From NCBI GenBank assembly GCA_902802985.1, contig CADCOE010000049.1, forward strand, positions 26,431 to 90,430: a stretch of 64,000 bases of DNA. Reading direction: 5' to 3'. The stretch comes from an uncultured Ruminococcus sp. (GTDB lineage Bacteria > Bacillota > Clostridia > Oscillospirales > Acutalibacteraceae). The position numbers were made by a program, and so were the translations under genes. Positions 24,413 through 32,827 of this stretch are shown one piece after another. Position 1 is the first letter of the stretch; each line of letters opens with the position of its first letter. The notes under the pieces were generated by a model. The model saw only the letters and a list, made by a program, of their open reading frames with translations. It searched no databases and was not told the origin of the DNA.

Positions 24413-25444
24413 TTACGCAAATGTGTCAAATACAGCCATACCTGATACTCTGTCCAATAATTGTTCAAAAGTATCCATTTTAAACTGAGGTATTCCACCG
24501 ACATTCTTTATGTCATCTCTTTCTATAATGCTGCTTGCCGCATTGTCAAAACGATTATATAAAACATAGGTTTTGTTGGAAAGCGTTTGACCATATTTGG
24601 AAAGATGAATATACTTCATCACGGTAAGCAGTTTTGCATTGGAAATCGACGAACCATCACTTACAAGAATAAAACTATCTGAATGGTTGTAAAACAACAT
24701 TGCCTCTTTGCTGATACTACACTCCGCATCAATGACAATATAATCATATATTTCCAATGAAGCGATTGTTCTAACAACTAAATCATAATCAGATATGGTA
24801 ATCGTATCATCATTAGCATCTAAAGAAGAATAAATACATACTTTGCTTTGATCTTCCGCTTCAGAACCTACCAGTTTCGCTATGGTTTCTTCTGTATTGT
24901 TTTTCAGCCCTGCCACAATATCCTCTATTTTGAGATCACTTTCAGCCGAGAAAAAATATTCCGTCGAATGAATTTTTTCAAAATTGAGATATAGCACATT
25001 TTTTCCTTTACTTGCAAAATGAACAGCACAAGATGCAGCTGCTGTTGAGGAACCTGTACCGCCGCCTGCTGAAGCAAATATGACCGTTTTTGGTGCAGCC
25101 GGTGGCTGATTGACCAAATCTTGATACAATTGGCTTATTTCATCAAAAATAGCGCTGACTTTTTGATATTTACAGATCGCTTTTTTGCCGTTAACGATCT
25201 GTTTTTCTGCTGAATCCGTCAAAAACGCAAAAGCACACTTTTTGGGAATGGATCTGCTGGAAATATCGAATTGATCACCAGCAAGAAATACATTGATTTC
25301 CTCTTTTCTGAGAGAAGCGATTGCTTCATTGCAATCATCAACAGAAAAGACCTGCAATTCTTCGGGATACTTTTTAGAGAGCAATGCAGGAATTTTTTTA
25401 AGATAATCGAAATCATCCTCTAAGATCAATACTTTTATTTTCAT
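24413..25444 (-). CDS. TadZ/CpaE-like ATPase relative with atypical receiver domain and degenerate P-loop
   Basis: A 343-residue cytosolic protein, first gene of the operon. The N-terminal 110 residues look like a receiver domain (KVLILEDDFDYLKK...) whose phospho-Asp region is not canonical (INVFLAGDQFD). The remainder is a MinD/ParA fold: ASAGGGTGSSTAAAS replaces KGGxGKT, then YIVIDAECSI as Walker B, and YVLYNRFDN. Both lysines of the deviant Walker A are absent (Gly and Ser instead), as in TadZ proteins of Eubacterium, which also have an atypical receiver domain. TadZ acts as a polar localisation factor for pilus machines, so a positional or scaffold role is likely. No other tad pilus genes lie in the window. 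Confidence 0.8.
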   Translation of the reverse strand: MKIKVLILEDDFDYLKKIPALLSKKYPEELQVFSVDDCNEAIASLRKEEINVFLAGDQFDISSRSIPKKCAFAFLTDSAEKQIVNGKKAICKYQKVSAIFDEISQLYQDLVNQPPAAPKTVIFASAGGGTGSSTAAASCAVHFASKGKNVLYLNFEKIHSTEYFFSAESDLKIEDIVAGLKNNTEETIAKLVGSEAEDQSKVCIYSSLDANDDTITISDYDLVVRTIASLEIYDYIVIDAECSISKEAMLFYNHSDSFILVSDGSSISNAKLLTVMKYIHLSKYGQTLSNKTYVLYNRFDNAASSIIERDDIKNVGGIPQFKMDTFEQLLDRVSGMAVFDTFA

Positions 25445-25543
25445 TTTTACGCCCTACTTCCTATATTTGATATTCAAAAATTTTACCAACAAAAAACAAT
25501 TTATCACTTTATTATCTATAATTTTATCTAATACACTACAATT

Positions 25544-25573
25544 ATTATATATCATACATAACAAGTGTGTCAA
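25544..25573 (-). promoter_or_regulatory. Promoter of the TadZ-FHA-PP2C-kinase-giant protein operon
   Basis: Minus-strand TTGACA (25568-25573) and TATAAT (25544-25549) with 18-bp spacing, both perfect consensus. Transcription should start near 25537, giving a leader of about 95 nt. No other good promoter was seen inside the operon. Confidence 0.75.
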
Positions 25574-25663
25574 TCATTAGATTTCTTTTTGTAAGATTAA
25601 TATTGATTTTTTAATAAAATATTTTCGATTTACAATTATTATTGATACCCACATGTACAATAA

Positions 25664-25698
25664 AAACGCAGCGATACGGTTATAGCATCGCTGCGTTT
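25664..25698 (-). terminator. Terminator of the Ig-repeat gene
   Basis: Perfect 12-bp stem AAACGCAGCGAT/ATCGCTGCGTTT (25664-25675, 25687-25698). On the minus strand it ends in a run of five T. Confidence 0.9.
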
Positions 25699-25702
25699 CG
25701 GA

Positions 25703-26680
25703 TCATTCTACTGTAAGCTTTAAATATTGTTTAGTGTTTTTATCCTTACCGTTTCTAATGGAGATACAGATACTGTAATTTCCCTTTTGTTCGGGGGTAA
25801 ACTCAAATTGGGACAATCCCTTCTTTCTTTCAAGAAGTGTCCACTTGTTCTCAGTGATTTTTCTAATGAAGTACTTAAAAACAAAATCAGAAACATCCTC
25901 TTCCATTTCTGTTATGATAGTAACAGGCTCTGAAAGCGCTATTGTATCAGCGGAAAGGCGACAGTTCGCATCGAGTGTAGACTGAACCGTAAACGGCAGT
26001 TGTTTTTCTGCAATATTGTCTTCAGCATCTTTGATTTTTACGTTAATGATGTAATCGGTAATAAACATTGGTTTATAAGTAATGCTGCTTTCTTCACTGA
26101 AATCTGAAATTGTTTTCCAATTTTTAATATCATCGTGCTTAACATAATAGGCATAACGATACGGTGCAACACCGCCCTCCGCTAATGCAGTTACTGTAAG
26201 TTCTTCGGTATAATTTACTACATCCGTGGAAAGCTTTGATGTATTAATAAAATGATTGGTAATAGTGAACGGAATATTCATTGCTCCTGTAAAATTGCCT
26301 TGAAATATCAGTTTAGCAGAAGCATTGCCTGGCTTAATGTTATCGGCATATTCAACATTGTAATCGATGCCTTCTTGAAGTGTTATTTCTCCAAATTTCA
26401 CAGCAATATGCATTTCGTGCGGCTTACCGTCATATTCAAATTCTGTGTTATCCGCAAAAAACGAAAGAGATTTGGCAGGCACAGGTTCTATTTTGAATGT
26501 ATTTTCTACGGTACCGTTAAACTTTCCCTTGCCGTAGATTGTTACATGTGCCGTACCAACATTGATATTGTCCGTCATTTCAACAGCAAAATCAACGTCC
26601 TGTTCAAGCTGCTGATCGCCTATTTTCAGCGAAATCTTTGGAACAATCGGTTTTCCTGTATACAAATACGAATTATTCAT
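25703..26680 (-). CDS. Ig-like repeat protein without a signal peptide
   Basis: A 325-residue protein of four beta domains. Domains 1 and 2 (residues 1-75 and 76-150) are YDG-type bacterial Ig-like repeats: YLYTGKPIVPK...VDFAVEMTDNINVGTAHVTIYGKGKFNGT, and FEYDGKPHEM...IDYNVEYADNIKPGNA. Domains 3 and 4 match the GGVAPYRYAYYV-type repeats of the large proteases at 37-49 kb. The ATG at 26680 has GGAGG at 8 nt and begins directly in the first Ig domain (MNNSYLYTGKPI), so there is no signal peptide, transmembrane helix or sorting motif. Such repeats are normally extracellular, which makes the location puzzling: either non-classical export or a truncated surface gene. It has its own terminator. Confidence 0.75.
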   Translation of the reverse strand: MNNSYLYTGKPIVPKISLKIGDQQLEQDVDFAVEMTDNINVGTAHVTIYGKGKFNGTVENTFKIEPVPAKSLSFFADNTEFEYDGKPHEMHIAVKFGEITLQEGIDYNVEYADNIKPGNASAKLIFQGNFTGAMNIPFTITNHFINTSKLSTDVVNYTEELTVTALAEGGVAPYRYAYYVKHDDIKNWKTISDFSEESSITYKPMFITDYIINVKIKDAEDNIAEKQLPFTVQSTLDANCRLSADTIALSEPVTIITEMEEDVSDFVFKYFIRKITENKWTLLERKKGLSQFEFTPEQKGNYSICISIRNGKDKNTKQYLKLTVE

Positions 26681-26779
26681 AATAAGCCTCCAAAAATATT
26701 TCTGCAACAATTATAGCATACTTTTAGCCGATTGTCACTACATTTTTCCTTTTTCGTCGAAATCGGCGGTTGTCAGATA

Positions 26780-27481
26780 CTATTCCACACATTCCAGAGC
26801 AATTCTTATCATATCATTAAAGGTCGTCTGTCTTTCTTCGGCAGAACAGGATTCTCCAGTCAGTGGACAATCAGAAATGGTACAGATACACAATGCCTTT
26901 TTGCCTGTTCTAGCAGCATTAAAATACAATGCCGCACTTTCCATTTCTATTGCAAGTATACCAAGTTTTTTCCACTGTTCCAAAGAATTGGCGTCATCAT
27001 AGAAAGTATCAGAACAGAATACACTGCCAACACTAACCGTTTTTCCGTATTGCCGTGCCTTATCATCTGCTTTCTTTAGTAATGCGTAATCTGCTGTCGG
27101 AGCAGGCGTTCCCGGTAAACGGTACTGGGCAGCAAAATTGGAATTAGTGGCACTTGACATTACCAACACTACATCTCTGAGCTTTAATTTTTCACTAATT
27201 GCTCCTGCTGTACCAATACGAATAATGTTGTCTACATCAAAAAAGCGAAAAAGTTCATAGGAATATATGCCCATTGACGGTATACCCATTCCGCTTGCCA
27301 TCACGGAAACTCGCTTTCCGTGATAAGATCCTGTATACCCCAGCATTCCTCGTACTTCATTAACAAGCCTGGTATCTGTAAGGTAATTTTCAGCGATATA
27401 TTTTGCTCTGAGAGGGTCTCCCGGCATTAACACAGTTTTGGCAAAATCACCCTTTTTCGCTCCGATATGCGGTGTTGACAT
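26780..27481 (-). CDS. deoD: Purine nucleoside phosphorylase, DeoD type
   Basis: A 233-residue cytosolic enzyme that splits purine (deoxy)nucleosides with phosphate to free base and (deoxy)ribose-1-phosphate. DeoD signatures are MPGDPLRAKYIAENYL (phosphate and ribose site), ASGMGIPSMGIYSYELF, RIGTAGAI and EMESAALYF. GGAGG precedes the ATG by 9 nt. It follows the LUD gene with a 36-nt gap on the same strand, so the two are probably co-transcribed. Length is standard for hexameric DeoD. Confidence 0.96.
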   Translation of the reverse strand: MSTPHIGAKKGDFAKTVLMPGDPLRAKYIAENYLTDTRLVNEVRGMLGYTGSYHGKRVSVMASGMGIPSMGIYSYELFRFFDVDNIIRIGTAGAISEKLKLRDVVLVMSSATNSNFAAQYRLPGTPAPTADYALLKKADDKARQYGKTVSVGSVFCSDTFYDDANSLEQWKKLGILAIEMESAALYFNAARTGKKALCICTISDCPLTGESCSAEERQTTFNDMIRIALECVE

Positions 27482-27517
27482 AAAACAACCTCCTTATATT
27501 TTTCGTTTTGATGTTAA

Positions 27518-28180
27518 TTAATATCCCAGTTTTTCTCCTACTATAATCACCTTAATACGATCTTTATGACGCTGTTGTGCAATAACCGTATAACTACAGC
27601 AAATTCGCTGTTCACTTCGACACCCATCACACATTAAACTGTCTTTCTTTTGAAAAGATACACACTTTCCTGTTTTGGCACAATAAGTATCACAGTTTAA
27701 ACGCTGTGTGTTTTGAGGAGCGGCAATACACTTCACTCTGGTAATCGCTGTATTCAAATCCGACACAATTTTATTATAGCCTGCAATAACGATGACACTT
27801 TTTGGTCCATAAATCATAGCTGCTACCCGGTTGGAATTACCGTCAACGTTATACAGTTCTCCATTTTCTGTGATCGCATTGGAACTTGTAAAGTAAACAT
27901 CCGATGTAAATGCCTTAAGATAAATTTCCTGTACCTGCTCTCTTGTCAGTCCGGGAGCATTTCTGTCAAGATAACAGTAGTCTCCGCCGGAAAGCAATTT
28001 TGTGATGCCCGTCTGTGCCAACGTTACAGAACCGCCATGAGTTACAATATCGCCTTTATTAATGAGTGTTCTTACAAGATCGGGCACTTCTTCTGCTGTT
28101 GCACAAAAATATGCCTGCATATTATTTTTTCTCAGTGCCTCCAAAGTTTTGTTAACGGTGGACATATGCATTTCCGACAT
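27518..28180 (-). CDS. LUD-domain (DUF162/LutC-like) protein
   Basis: A 220-residue protein of the LUD superfamily, related to LutC/LutB of lactate utilisation. Typical features are the helix NKTLEALRKNNMQAYFCATAEEV, the nucleotide-site-like THGGSVTLAQTGI, YLDRNAPGL and FTSSNAITENGELYNVDGNSNRVAAMIYGPKSVIVIAG. Near the C-terminus are clustered cysteines (CDTYCAKTGKC, CDGCRSEQRICCSY), suggesting a metal or iron-sulfur site. These stand-alone LUD proteins are common in Clostridia and their substrate is unknown; a lactate role is not implied here, since no lutAB genes are nearby. The start at 28180 has AAAGG at 9 nt; the ATG at 28210 has none. Confidence 0.85.
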   Translation of the reverse strand: MSEMHMSTVNKTLEALRKNNMQAYFCATAEEVPDLVRTLINKGDIVTHGGSVTLAQTGITKLLSGGDYCYLDRNAPGLTREQVQEIYLKAFTSDVYFTSSNAITENGELYNVDGNSNRVAAMIYGPKSVIVIAGYNKIVSDLNTAITRVKCIAAPQNTQRLNCDTYCAKTGKCVSFQKKDSLMCDGCRSEQRICCSYTVIAQQRHKDRIKVIIVGEKLGY

Positions 28181-28350
28181 CAAAATCATCCTTTCTTTTT
28201 TAGTTTTCATTCGAAAAAAAGTGAGTCGTCACCCAAAAGAACTGTACTTTTTTGATATAAATATAATAAAAATATTCATCGAGATTATTGTATAATGTTT
28301 AGGTGTAGGGCAAATAATAAAGCTATCAACACCGAAAGGAGTATATGATA

Positions 28351-28785
28351 ATGAACAAAGATAGCAAAGAACTGCTGTCCGGTATTTATAAGCTGTCAAA
28401 AACTGGAATTGAAGCAACCAAGACCGTTTTGCCCAAAACAAAAGGAGAGGAACTGCGTCACGAGCTGCAGGAACAACTTTGTGATTATGTTACCGCCTCT
28501 GCTGAAACGGAACAAGAAATGATTAGCTCGGGAACATTGCCCAAAGACATTAGCTTGATCGAAAAGGCAGTAATGTGGGGTTCTATTCAGCTTCATACTC
28601 TCAGTGAAGTAAGCCCTGAGCATATAGCCGAAATAATGATTAACGGGACAACGATGGGAATTGTCGATTTAGCCAAGCACATTGGCTCCTGCAAAAATGC
28701 AGACAACAATATTATTGAATATGCCGAGCGTTTTATCAGAAATGAAGAACACCATATCGAAAATCTCAAGGCATTTTTATATTGA
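28351..28785 (+). CDS. Conserved small helical protein, function unknown
   Basis: A 144-residue, mostly helical, soluble protein (SKELLSGIYKLSKTGIEATKTVLPK..., ending EYAERFIRNEEHHIENLKAFLY). The regular helix pattern and the terminal E-x-x-H-x-x-N motif suggest a four-helix, ferritin-like or DUF2383-like bundle, but no complete metal-site set was identified. I prefer the ATG at 28351, because GGAG lies 9 nt upstream; the ATG two codons earlier is only 3 nt from it. The last 9 bases overlap the end of the convergent DUF1294 gene. Confidence 0.65.
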   Translation: MNKDSKELLSGIYKLSKTGIEATKTVLPKTKGEELRHELQEQLCDYVTASAETEQEMISSGTLPKDISLIEKAVMWGSIQLHTLSEVSPEHIAEIMINGTTMGIVDLAKHIGSCKNADNNIIEYAERFIRNEEHHIENLKAFLY

Positions 28786-29094
28786 GATCACACCGCATAA
28801 CAGGCATATAATAATTGCTGCTGCCAACTCTAACAGAAACATGACAGGAATACCTATCATAAACAATTTGTGTTTGGTCTTGTGATGGATAATGTGCATT
28901 GTCACATACATAACAAGACAACCACTTAACGCTGCCGTTGCCATCAGAGTTTTCTCAGGAATACGTCGGCGTTTTTTGATTGCTGCTTTTTTGTCATAAA
29001 TTGTCATTATAACTGCGACAATATTAACAACAACTGCGTACAAAAGTACCGCATACCAGACTCCATTTGCTAAAAAGCTTTCCGGTAATTTCAT
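28777..29094 (-). CDS. DUF1294-family membrane protein
   Basis: About 105 residues with four hydrophobic segments. The DUF1294 hallmark is present after the second one: MTIYDKKAAIKKRRRIPEKTLMATAALSGCLVMYVTMHIIHHKTKHKLFMIGIP (basic loop, R-x-P-E, then H-K-T-x-x-x-F). These proteins are of unknown function. GGAGG lies 8 nt before the ATG at 29094, so the six codons to 29112 are probably untranslated. It overlaps the convergent upstream gene by 9 bases. Confidence 0.85.
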   Translation of the reverse strand: MKLPESFLANGVWYAVLLYAVVVNIVAVIMTIYDKKAAIKKRRRIPEKTLMATAALSGCLVMYVTMHIIHHKTKHKLFMIGIPVMFLLELAAAIIICLLCGVISI

Positions 29095-29171
29095 TTTTAA
29101 TTCCTCCGTCATTTTTCCTTCCTTTTTATATTATATATTGTTATCAGAATAAAATCAAGGTTGTGTTGATA

Positions 29172-30812
29172 ATGTATTACTTATTGAAGTACACAAAAAT
29201 TTTTGCCACTATGACACTTGCCGTTTTATGTGCAAGTATTACAACAGGCTGTAGAGACAATCTTCCCGATAGTCTGCCTGCTCAAGCTGCTGACGTTGAA
29301 AGTTCGGCAGTACAAAAACAAGAAAGCAAACTCCATTCTGAAACTTCGAAAAAAAACAAAGAAAGCCATCCTTCTGAAACTCATTCGACTTCAGAAAAAG
29401 AAACTGATGTATCCAAACTCACGCAAAACAGCACATCATCAGAACAGAATAGCAAAGATAAGTCTTCAGACAATTCTCAAATGGATGAAAAACAAAAACA
29501 ATCGTCAACTGAATCGCCAATCAAAAGTAAAGAAACCACAACTCAATCAAAAACATCTCACCTGACGCAAGAAAATACTGCCATCAACGAAACACCACAG
29601 ACAGAACAATCATCGGCTTCAAAAATAACAGAAGCACCTCAAAAAAAATCTTCCTCTCCCACTCCCTCACCAAATGAAAATATTTCTTATGAGAGAAAAT
29701 CTTCCTCAACGCATATTATCATCAATGATGAAATGAGAGCCGTATGGGTACCGTATTTAACGCTGGACATCTCACGAAATGGTGGAGATGAAGCAACATT
29801 TCAGACCAAAATAAATGACATTATCAATACCTGTCTGGATTACAAACTTAACACCATTATCGTACACGTAAGACCCTTTGGTGACGCCATCTACCCTTCA
29901 GATTATTTTCCCGCATCACATATTATCAGCGGTACCCAAGGCATCGGTGTGGAATATGATCCGCTTCAATATATTGTAGATGCCGCTCATTCCAATGGTT
30001 TGTCGGTTCAGGCGTGGGTCAATCCGTTCAGAATAAGCAATGGTTCTTCTCCGTGGAATCTTGCCGACAGCAATCCTTATATCAAATGGAAAAATGATAG
30101 TGACGAGTCCAATGACGATTACACATTCAACTATAACGGCGGCATTTATTATAATCCTGCTTATCCCGAAGTCAGAAAACTTATCATTGACGGTATTGCT
30201 GAAATAGTACGTAATTATGATGTAGATGGTATTCAAATGGACGATTATTTTTATCCTTCGGAAGAAACTTTTTATGACGAGCAAACCTACAATTCCTACA
30301 TTAACAGCATTGAAAACGGATATTCCGGTTTATCTCACCAGGAATGGAGAAAAACTAACGTTAACACTCTGATCTCCGGTATCTATACTGCTGTACACAG
30401 TATTGACAATAGCGTTGTTTTCGGTATCGCTCCGCAGTGTAACTTTGATAATAATAATAAAATCAGTGCAGATGTCATTACGTGGTGTTCCACAAGAGGT
30501 TATATCGACTATATTTGTCCACAAATATATGTTTCTAACCAACATCCCACCTTTCCTTTTGAAGGTCTTGCTCATCGCTGGAAAGACACTGTAACAGAAA
30601 ACAGCGTAAAATTATATTTCGGATTGGGTGTATATAAAGCAGGTACAGACGCAGACAGTGGAACGTGGCTGCTCAGTGACGATAATATCAAAACACAAAT
30701 AGAGCTTGGCAGAGCACTTGGTATCAACGGATTTATGCTGTATTCTTATGATTATCTCAACAGCAGTACTACTTCTAAAGAAATGTCAAATGCTCGGTCT
30801 GTCATAGACTAA
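29172..30812 (+). CDS. Lipoprotein glycosyl hydrolase-like enzyme (GHL10/DUF187 family)
   Basis: A 546-residue lipoprotein. A signal peptide ends in a lipobox ITTGC with C at residue 27. Residues about 30-185 are a Ser/Thr/Gln/Lys/Glu-rich linker of the wall-spanning type. The catalytic part (about 190-546) matches the family 10 glycosylhydrolase-like group (YngK/DUF187): MRAVWVPYLTLDISRN, TIIVHVRPFGDAIYPSDYFPAS, DPLQYIVDAAHSNGLSVQAWVNPFR, VRKLIIDGIAEIVRNYDVDGIQMDDYFYP and DYICPQIYVSNQ. The acidic DVDGIQMDDYF stretch is the likely active-site region. Homologues have been linked to peptidoglycan glycan cleavage, but the substrate here is not proven. ATG at 29172 with AAGG 11 nt upstream. Confidence 0.88.
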   Translation: MYYLLKYTKIFATMTLAVLCASITTGCRDNLPDSLPAQAADVESSAVQKQESKLHSETSKKNKESHPSETHSTSEKETDVSKLTQNSTSSEQNSKDKSSDNSQMDEKQKQSSTESPIKSKETTTQSKTSHLTQENTAINETPQTEQSSASKITEAPQKKSSSPTPSPNENISYERKSSSTHIIINDEMRAVWVPYLTLDISRNGGDEATFQTKINDIINTCLDYKLNTIIVHVRPFGDAIYPSDYFPASHIISGTQGIGVEYDPLQYIVDAAHSNGLSVQAWVNPFRISNGSSPWNLADSNPYIKWKNDSDESNDDYTFNYNGGIYYNPAYPEVRKLIIDGIAEIVRNYDVDGIQMDDYFYPSEETFYDEQTYNSYINSIENGYSGLSHQEWRKTNVNTLISGIYTAVHSIDNSVVFGIAPQCNFDNNNKISADVITWCSTRGYIDYICPQIYVSNQHPTFPFEGLAHRWKDTVTENSVKLYFGLGVYKAGTDADSGTWLLSDDNIKTQIELGRALGINGFMLYSYDYLNSSTTSKEMSNARSVID

Positions 30813-30834
30813 ATCAAAGAAACTGCCGCAAAAG

Positions 30835-30874
30835 AAAGAGGACTACAAAACATCAAATTTTGTAGTCCTCTTTT
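30835..30874. terminator. Bidirectional terminator between the GHL10 gene and tsf
   Basis: Perfect 16-bp stem (30835-30850 and 30858-30873; core GAGGACTAC) with A-rich and T-rich ends, between convergent genes. Confidence 0.92.
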
Positions 30875-30932
30875 AATTGGCACATAAACACAATATTTTC
30901 AGCTTACCAATATAAAACAGTAGAGAAATAAA

Positions 30933-31841
30933 TTATTTTACCATACTTGCCACTTCAGCTGCAAAATCATCGGAACGCTTTTCAAGACCTTCGCCTTTTT
31001 CAAAACGTACATACTCAACAATTTCGATTTTACCGCCAAGAGCCTTTGCAGTTTGTGCTGTGTACTGATCTACCTTCTGTTTGCTGTCTTTTACAAACAC
31101 CTGATTAACAAGGCAATTTTCTTCATAATACTTACCGATCTTGCCCATAACAATCTTTTCAGCAATGGCAGCAGGCTTACCGTCATTGATAACCTGTTCT
31201 GTCATAATTTTCTTTTCGTGCTCGATGACTTCTGCCGGAACCTGATCTTTATTGAGATAAGCAGGAGCAGCAGCAGCTACCTGCATTGCAATATCTTTTG
31301 CATAAGCTGCAAATCCTTCTTTATCAGCAACATCTGTATCAAATTTTACCATTACAGCAATTTTTCCACCGGCGTGAATATAGGTTGCTACATTTCCCTC
31401 ATAAAGTGCGAAACGACGAATAATGATATTTTCACCGATTGTTTGAATTTTCTCACGGAGGAGATCTGCTACTGTCATCTCTGTACCTACAGCAGTTTTT
31501 GTCAGGAGTTCTTCAACGTCAGCAGGTTTTTCATTCATAACTGTTTCTGCAACAGTTTTTACAAATGCCTGGAATTCAGCATTCTTTGCAACAAAGTCTG
31601 TTTCTGCATTGACTTCCAATGCGACACCTGCTGTGCAATCATCGTTAGCATATGCATAAGCAACACCCTCAGCTGCAATTCTGGAAGCTTTCTTTGCAGC
31701 CTTTGCAAGTCCCTGTTCTCTAAGAACATCTATCGCCTTGTCCATATCACCATCAGTCTGAGTAAGAGCTTTTTTACAGTCCATCATACCGCAGCCTGTT
31801 CTTTCTCTTAATGCCATAACATCTTTAGCTGTAAAAGCCAT
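30933..31841 (-). CDS. tsf: Translation elongation factor Ts
   Basis: A 302-residue nucleotide-exchange factor for EF-Tu. The N-terminal UBA-like module carries the signature VMALRERTGCGMMDCKKAL, and the core has the NAETDFVAKN motif that contacts EF-Tu. The downstream part includes VAAAAPAYLNKDQVPAEVI, as in other Firmicute EF-Ts. I choose the ATG at 31841 (MAFTAKDV), because the ATG at 31847 is too close to GGAGG. It follows rpsB with an intrinsic terminator between them, so only a fraction of rpsB transcripts should reach it. Confidence 0.97.
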   Translation of the reverse strand: MAFTAKDVMALRERTGCGMMDCKKALTQTDGDMDKAIDVLREQGLAKAAKKASRIAAEGVAYAYANDDCTAGVALEVNAETDFVAKNAEFQAFVKTVAETVMNEKPADVEELLTKTAVGTEMTVADLLREKIQTIGENIIIRRFALYEGNVATYIHAGGKIAVMVKFDTDVADKEGFAAYAKDIAMQVAAAAPAYLNKDQVPAEVIEHEKKIMTEQVINDGKPAAIAEKIVMGKIGKYYEENCLVNQVFVKDSKQKVDQYTAQTAKALGGKIEIVEYVRFEKGEGLEKRSDDFAAEVASMVK

Positions 31842-31882
31842 TTTCATTACCTCCGTATGTATAAATATTATTGTTTACCTTT

Positions 31883-31913
31883 AAAAAATACCCGCAAATT
31901 ATTTGCGGGTATT
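31883..31913 (-). terminator. Intergenic terminator/attenuator between rpsB and tsf
   Basis: A 13-bp perfect stem AATACCCGCAAAT/ATTTGCGGGTATT (31887-31899, 31901-31913), then six T on the minus strand (31883-31888). It lies between two co-oriented genes normally transcribed together and so should set their ratio. Confidence 0.85.
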
Positions 31914-31926
31914 CTGTTATGTTAAA

Positions 31927-32658
31927 TTATTCCTCTGTTGAAGCTTCTGTTTCTTCAGCAGCTGCCCCCATTTTACCTTCATTGCCCTCAATGATGGCGT
32001 TCGCAATAGCTCCTGAAATCAGTTTAACAGCACGAATTGCATCATCATTACCCGGGATGACATAATCGATCTCATCGGGATCACAGTTTGTATCTACAAT
32101 CGCAACGATCGGAATACCAAGCTTTTTAGCTTCTGCCACAGCAATTCTTTCTTTACGGGGATCAACGATGAACAGTGCACCCGGAATATCTTTCATATCC
32201 TTAATACCGCCAAGGAACTTTTCAAGCTTTTCAATTTCAAGGTTCAGCTTGATAACTTCCTTTTTGGGAAGAAGGTCAAAGGTACCGTCTGTTTCCATTG
32301 TACGGAGCTGTTTCAGTCTTTCAATTCTGCGACGAATTGTGGTAAAGTTAGTCAGCATACCGCCGAGCCATCTTGCATTTACATAGTAAGCACCTGCACG
32401 AAGAGCCTCTTCCTTCACAGAATCCTGAGCCTGCTTTTTTGTACCGACAAAAAGGACAGACTTTCCGTCTGCTGAAAGCTCACGAACAAAGTTATAAGCC
32501 TCTTCCAGCTTCTTTACTGTCTTTTGAAGGTCGATAATATAAATACCATTTCTTTCTGTGAAGATATAGGGAGCCATTTTCGGATTCCATCTTCTTGTCT
32601 GGTGTCCAAAATGTACACCTGCCTCCAAAAGCTGTTTCATTGATACTACTGATGCCAT
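31927..32658 (-). CDS. rpsB: 30S ribosomal protein S2
   Basis: A 243-residue small-subunit protein. S2 signatures: [69 protein letters not shown], and [48 protein letters not shown]. The C-terminus is acidic ([11 protein letters not shown]). AAGGAGG precedes the ATG. It is the promoter-proximal gene of rpsB-tsf. The leader of about 105 nt could hold an S2-binding autoregulatory structure, though I could not identify one. Confidence 0.98.
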   Translation of the reverse strand: MASVVSMKQLLEAGVHFGHQTRRWNPKMAPYIFTERNGIYIIDLQKTVKKLEEAYNFVRELSADGKSVLFVGTKKQAQDSVKEEALRAGAYYVNARWLGGMLTNFTTIRRRIERLKQLRTMETDGTFDLLPKKEVIKLNLEIEKLEKFLGGIKDMKDIPGALFIVDPRKERIAVAEAKKLGIPIVAIVDTNCDPDEIDYVIPGNDDAIRAVKLISGAIANAIIEGNEGKMGAAAEETEASTEE

Positions 32659-32770
32659 TATTAAAAATCCTCCTTAGGTTTTTCCTCCGTCGGTCTGCAA
32701 TTCCAACACACAATACAGAATATTTTATATGCACCTAACGAATACGACCAACGTGCGTTTTGCGTTAAAC

Positions 32771-32799
32771 ATTATACCATACAATCCATACGAATGCAA
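32771..32799 (-). promoter_or_regulatory. Promoter of rpsB-tsf
   Basis: Minus-strand TTGCAT (32794-32799) and TATAAT (32771-32776) with 17-bp spacing and an extended TGG before the -10 box. The predicted leader is about 105 nt. Confidence 0.8.
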
Positions 32800-32827
32800 G
32801 CTTTTTTTCATTATATTTGGCTTATAT

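Noticed and set aside
9216..25444. Type VII secretion locus
   Set aside because: Kinase and FHA genes occur with such loci, but no WXG100, EssC/EccC ATPase or EssB-type gene is present in the window.
31053..31811. 252-codon plus-strand frame opposite tsf
   Set aside because: Exact antisense shadow of EF-Ts; Cys/Phe/Ser-rich with no domain.
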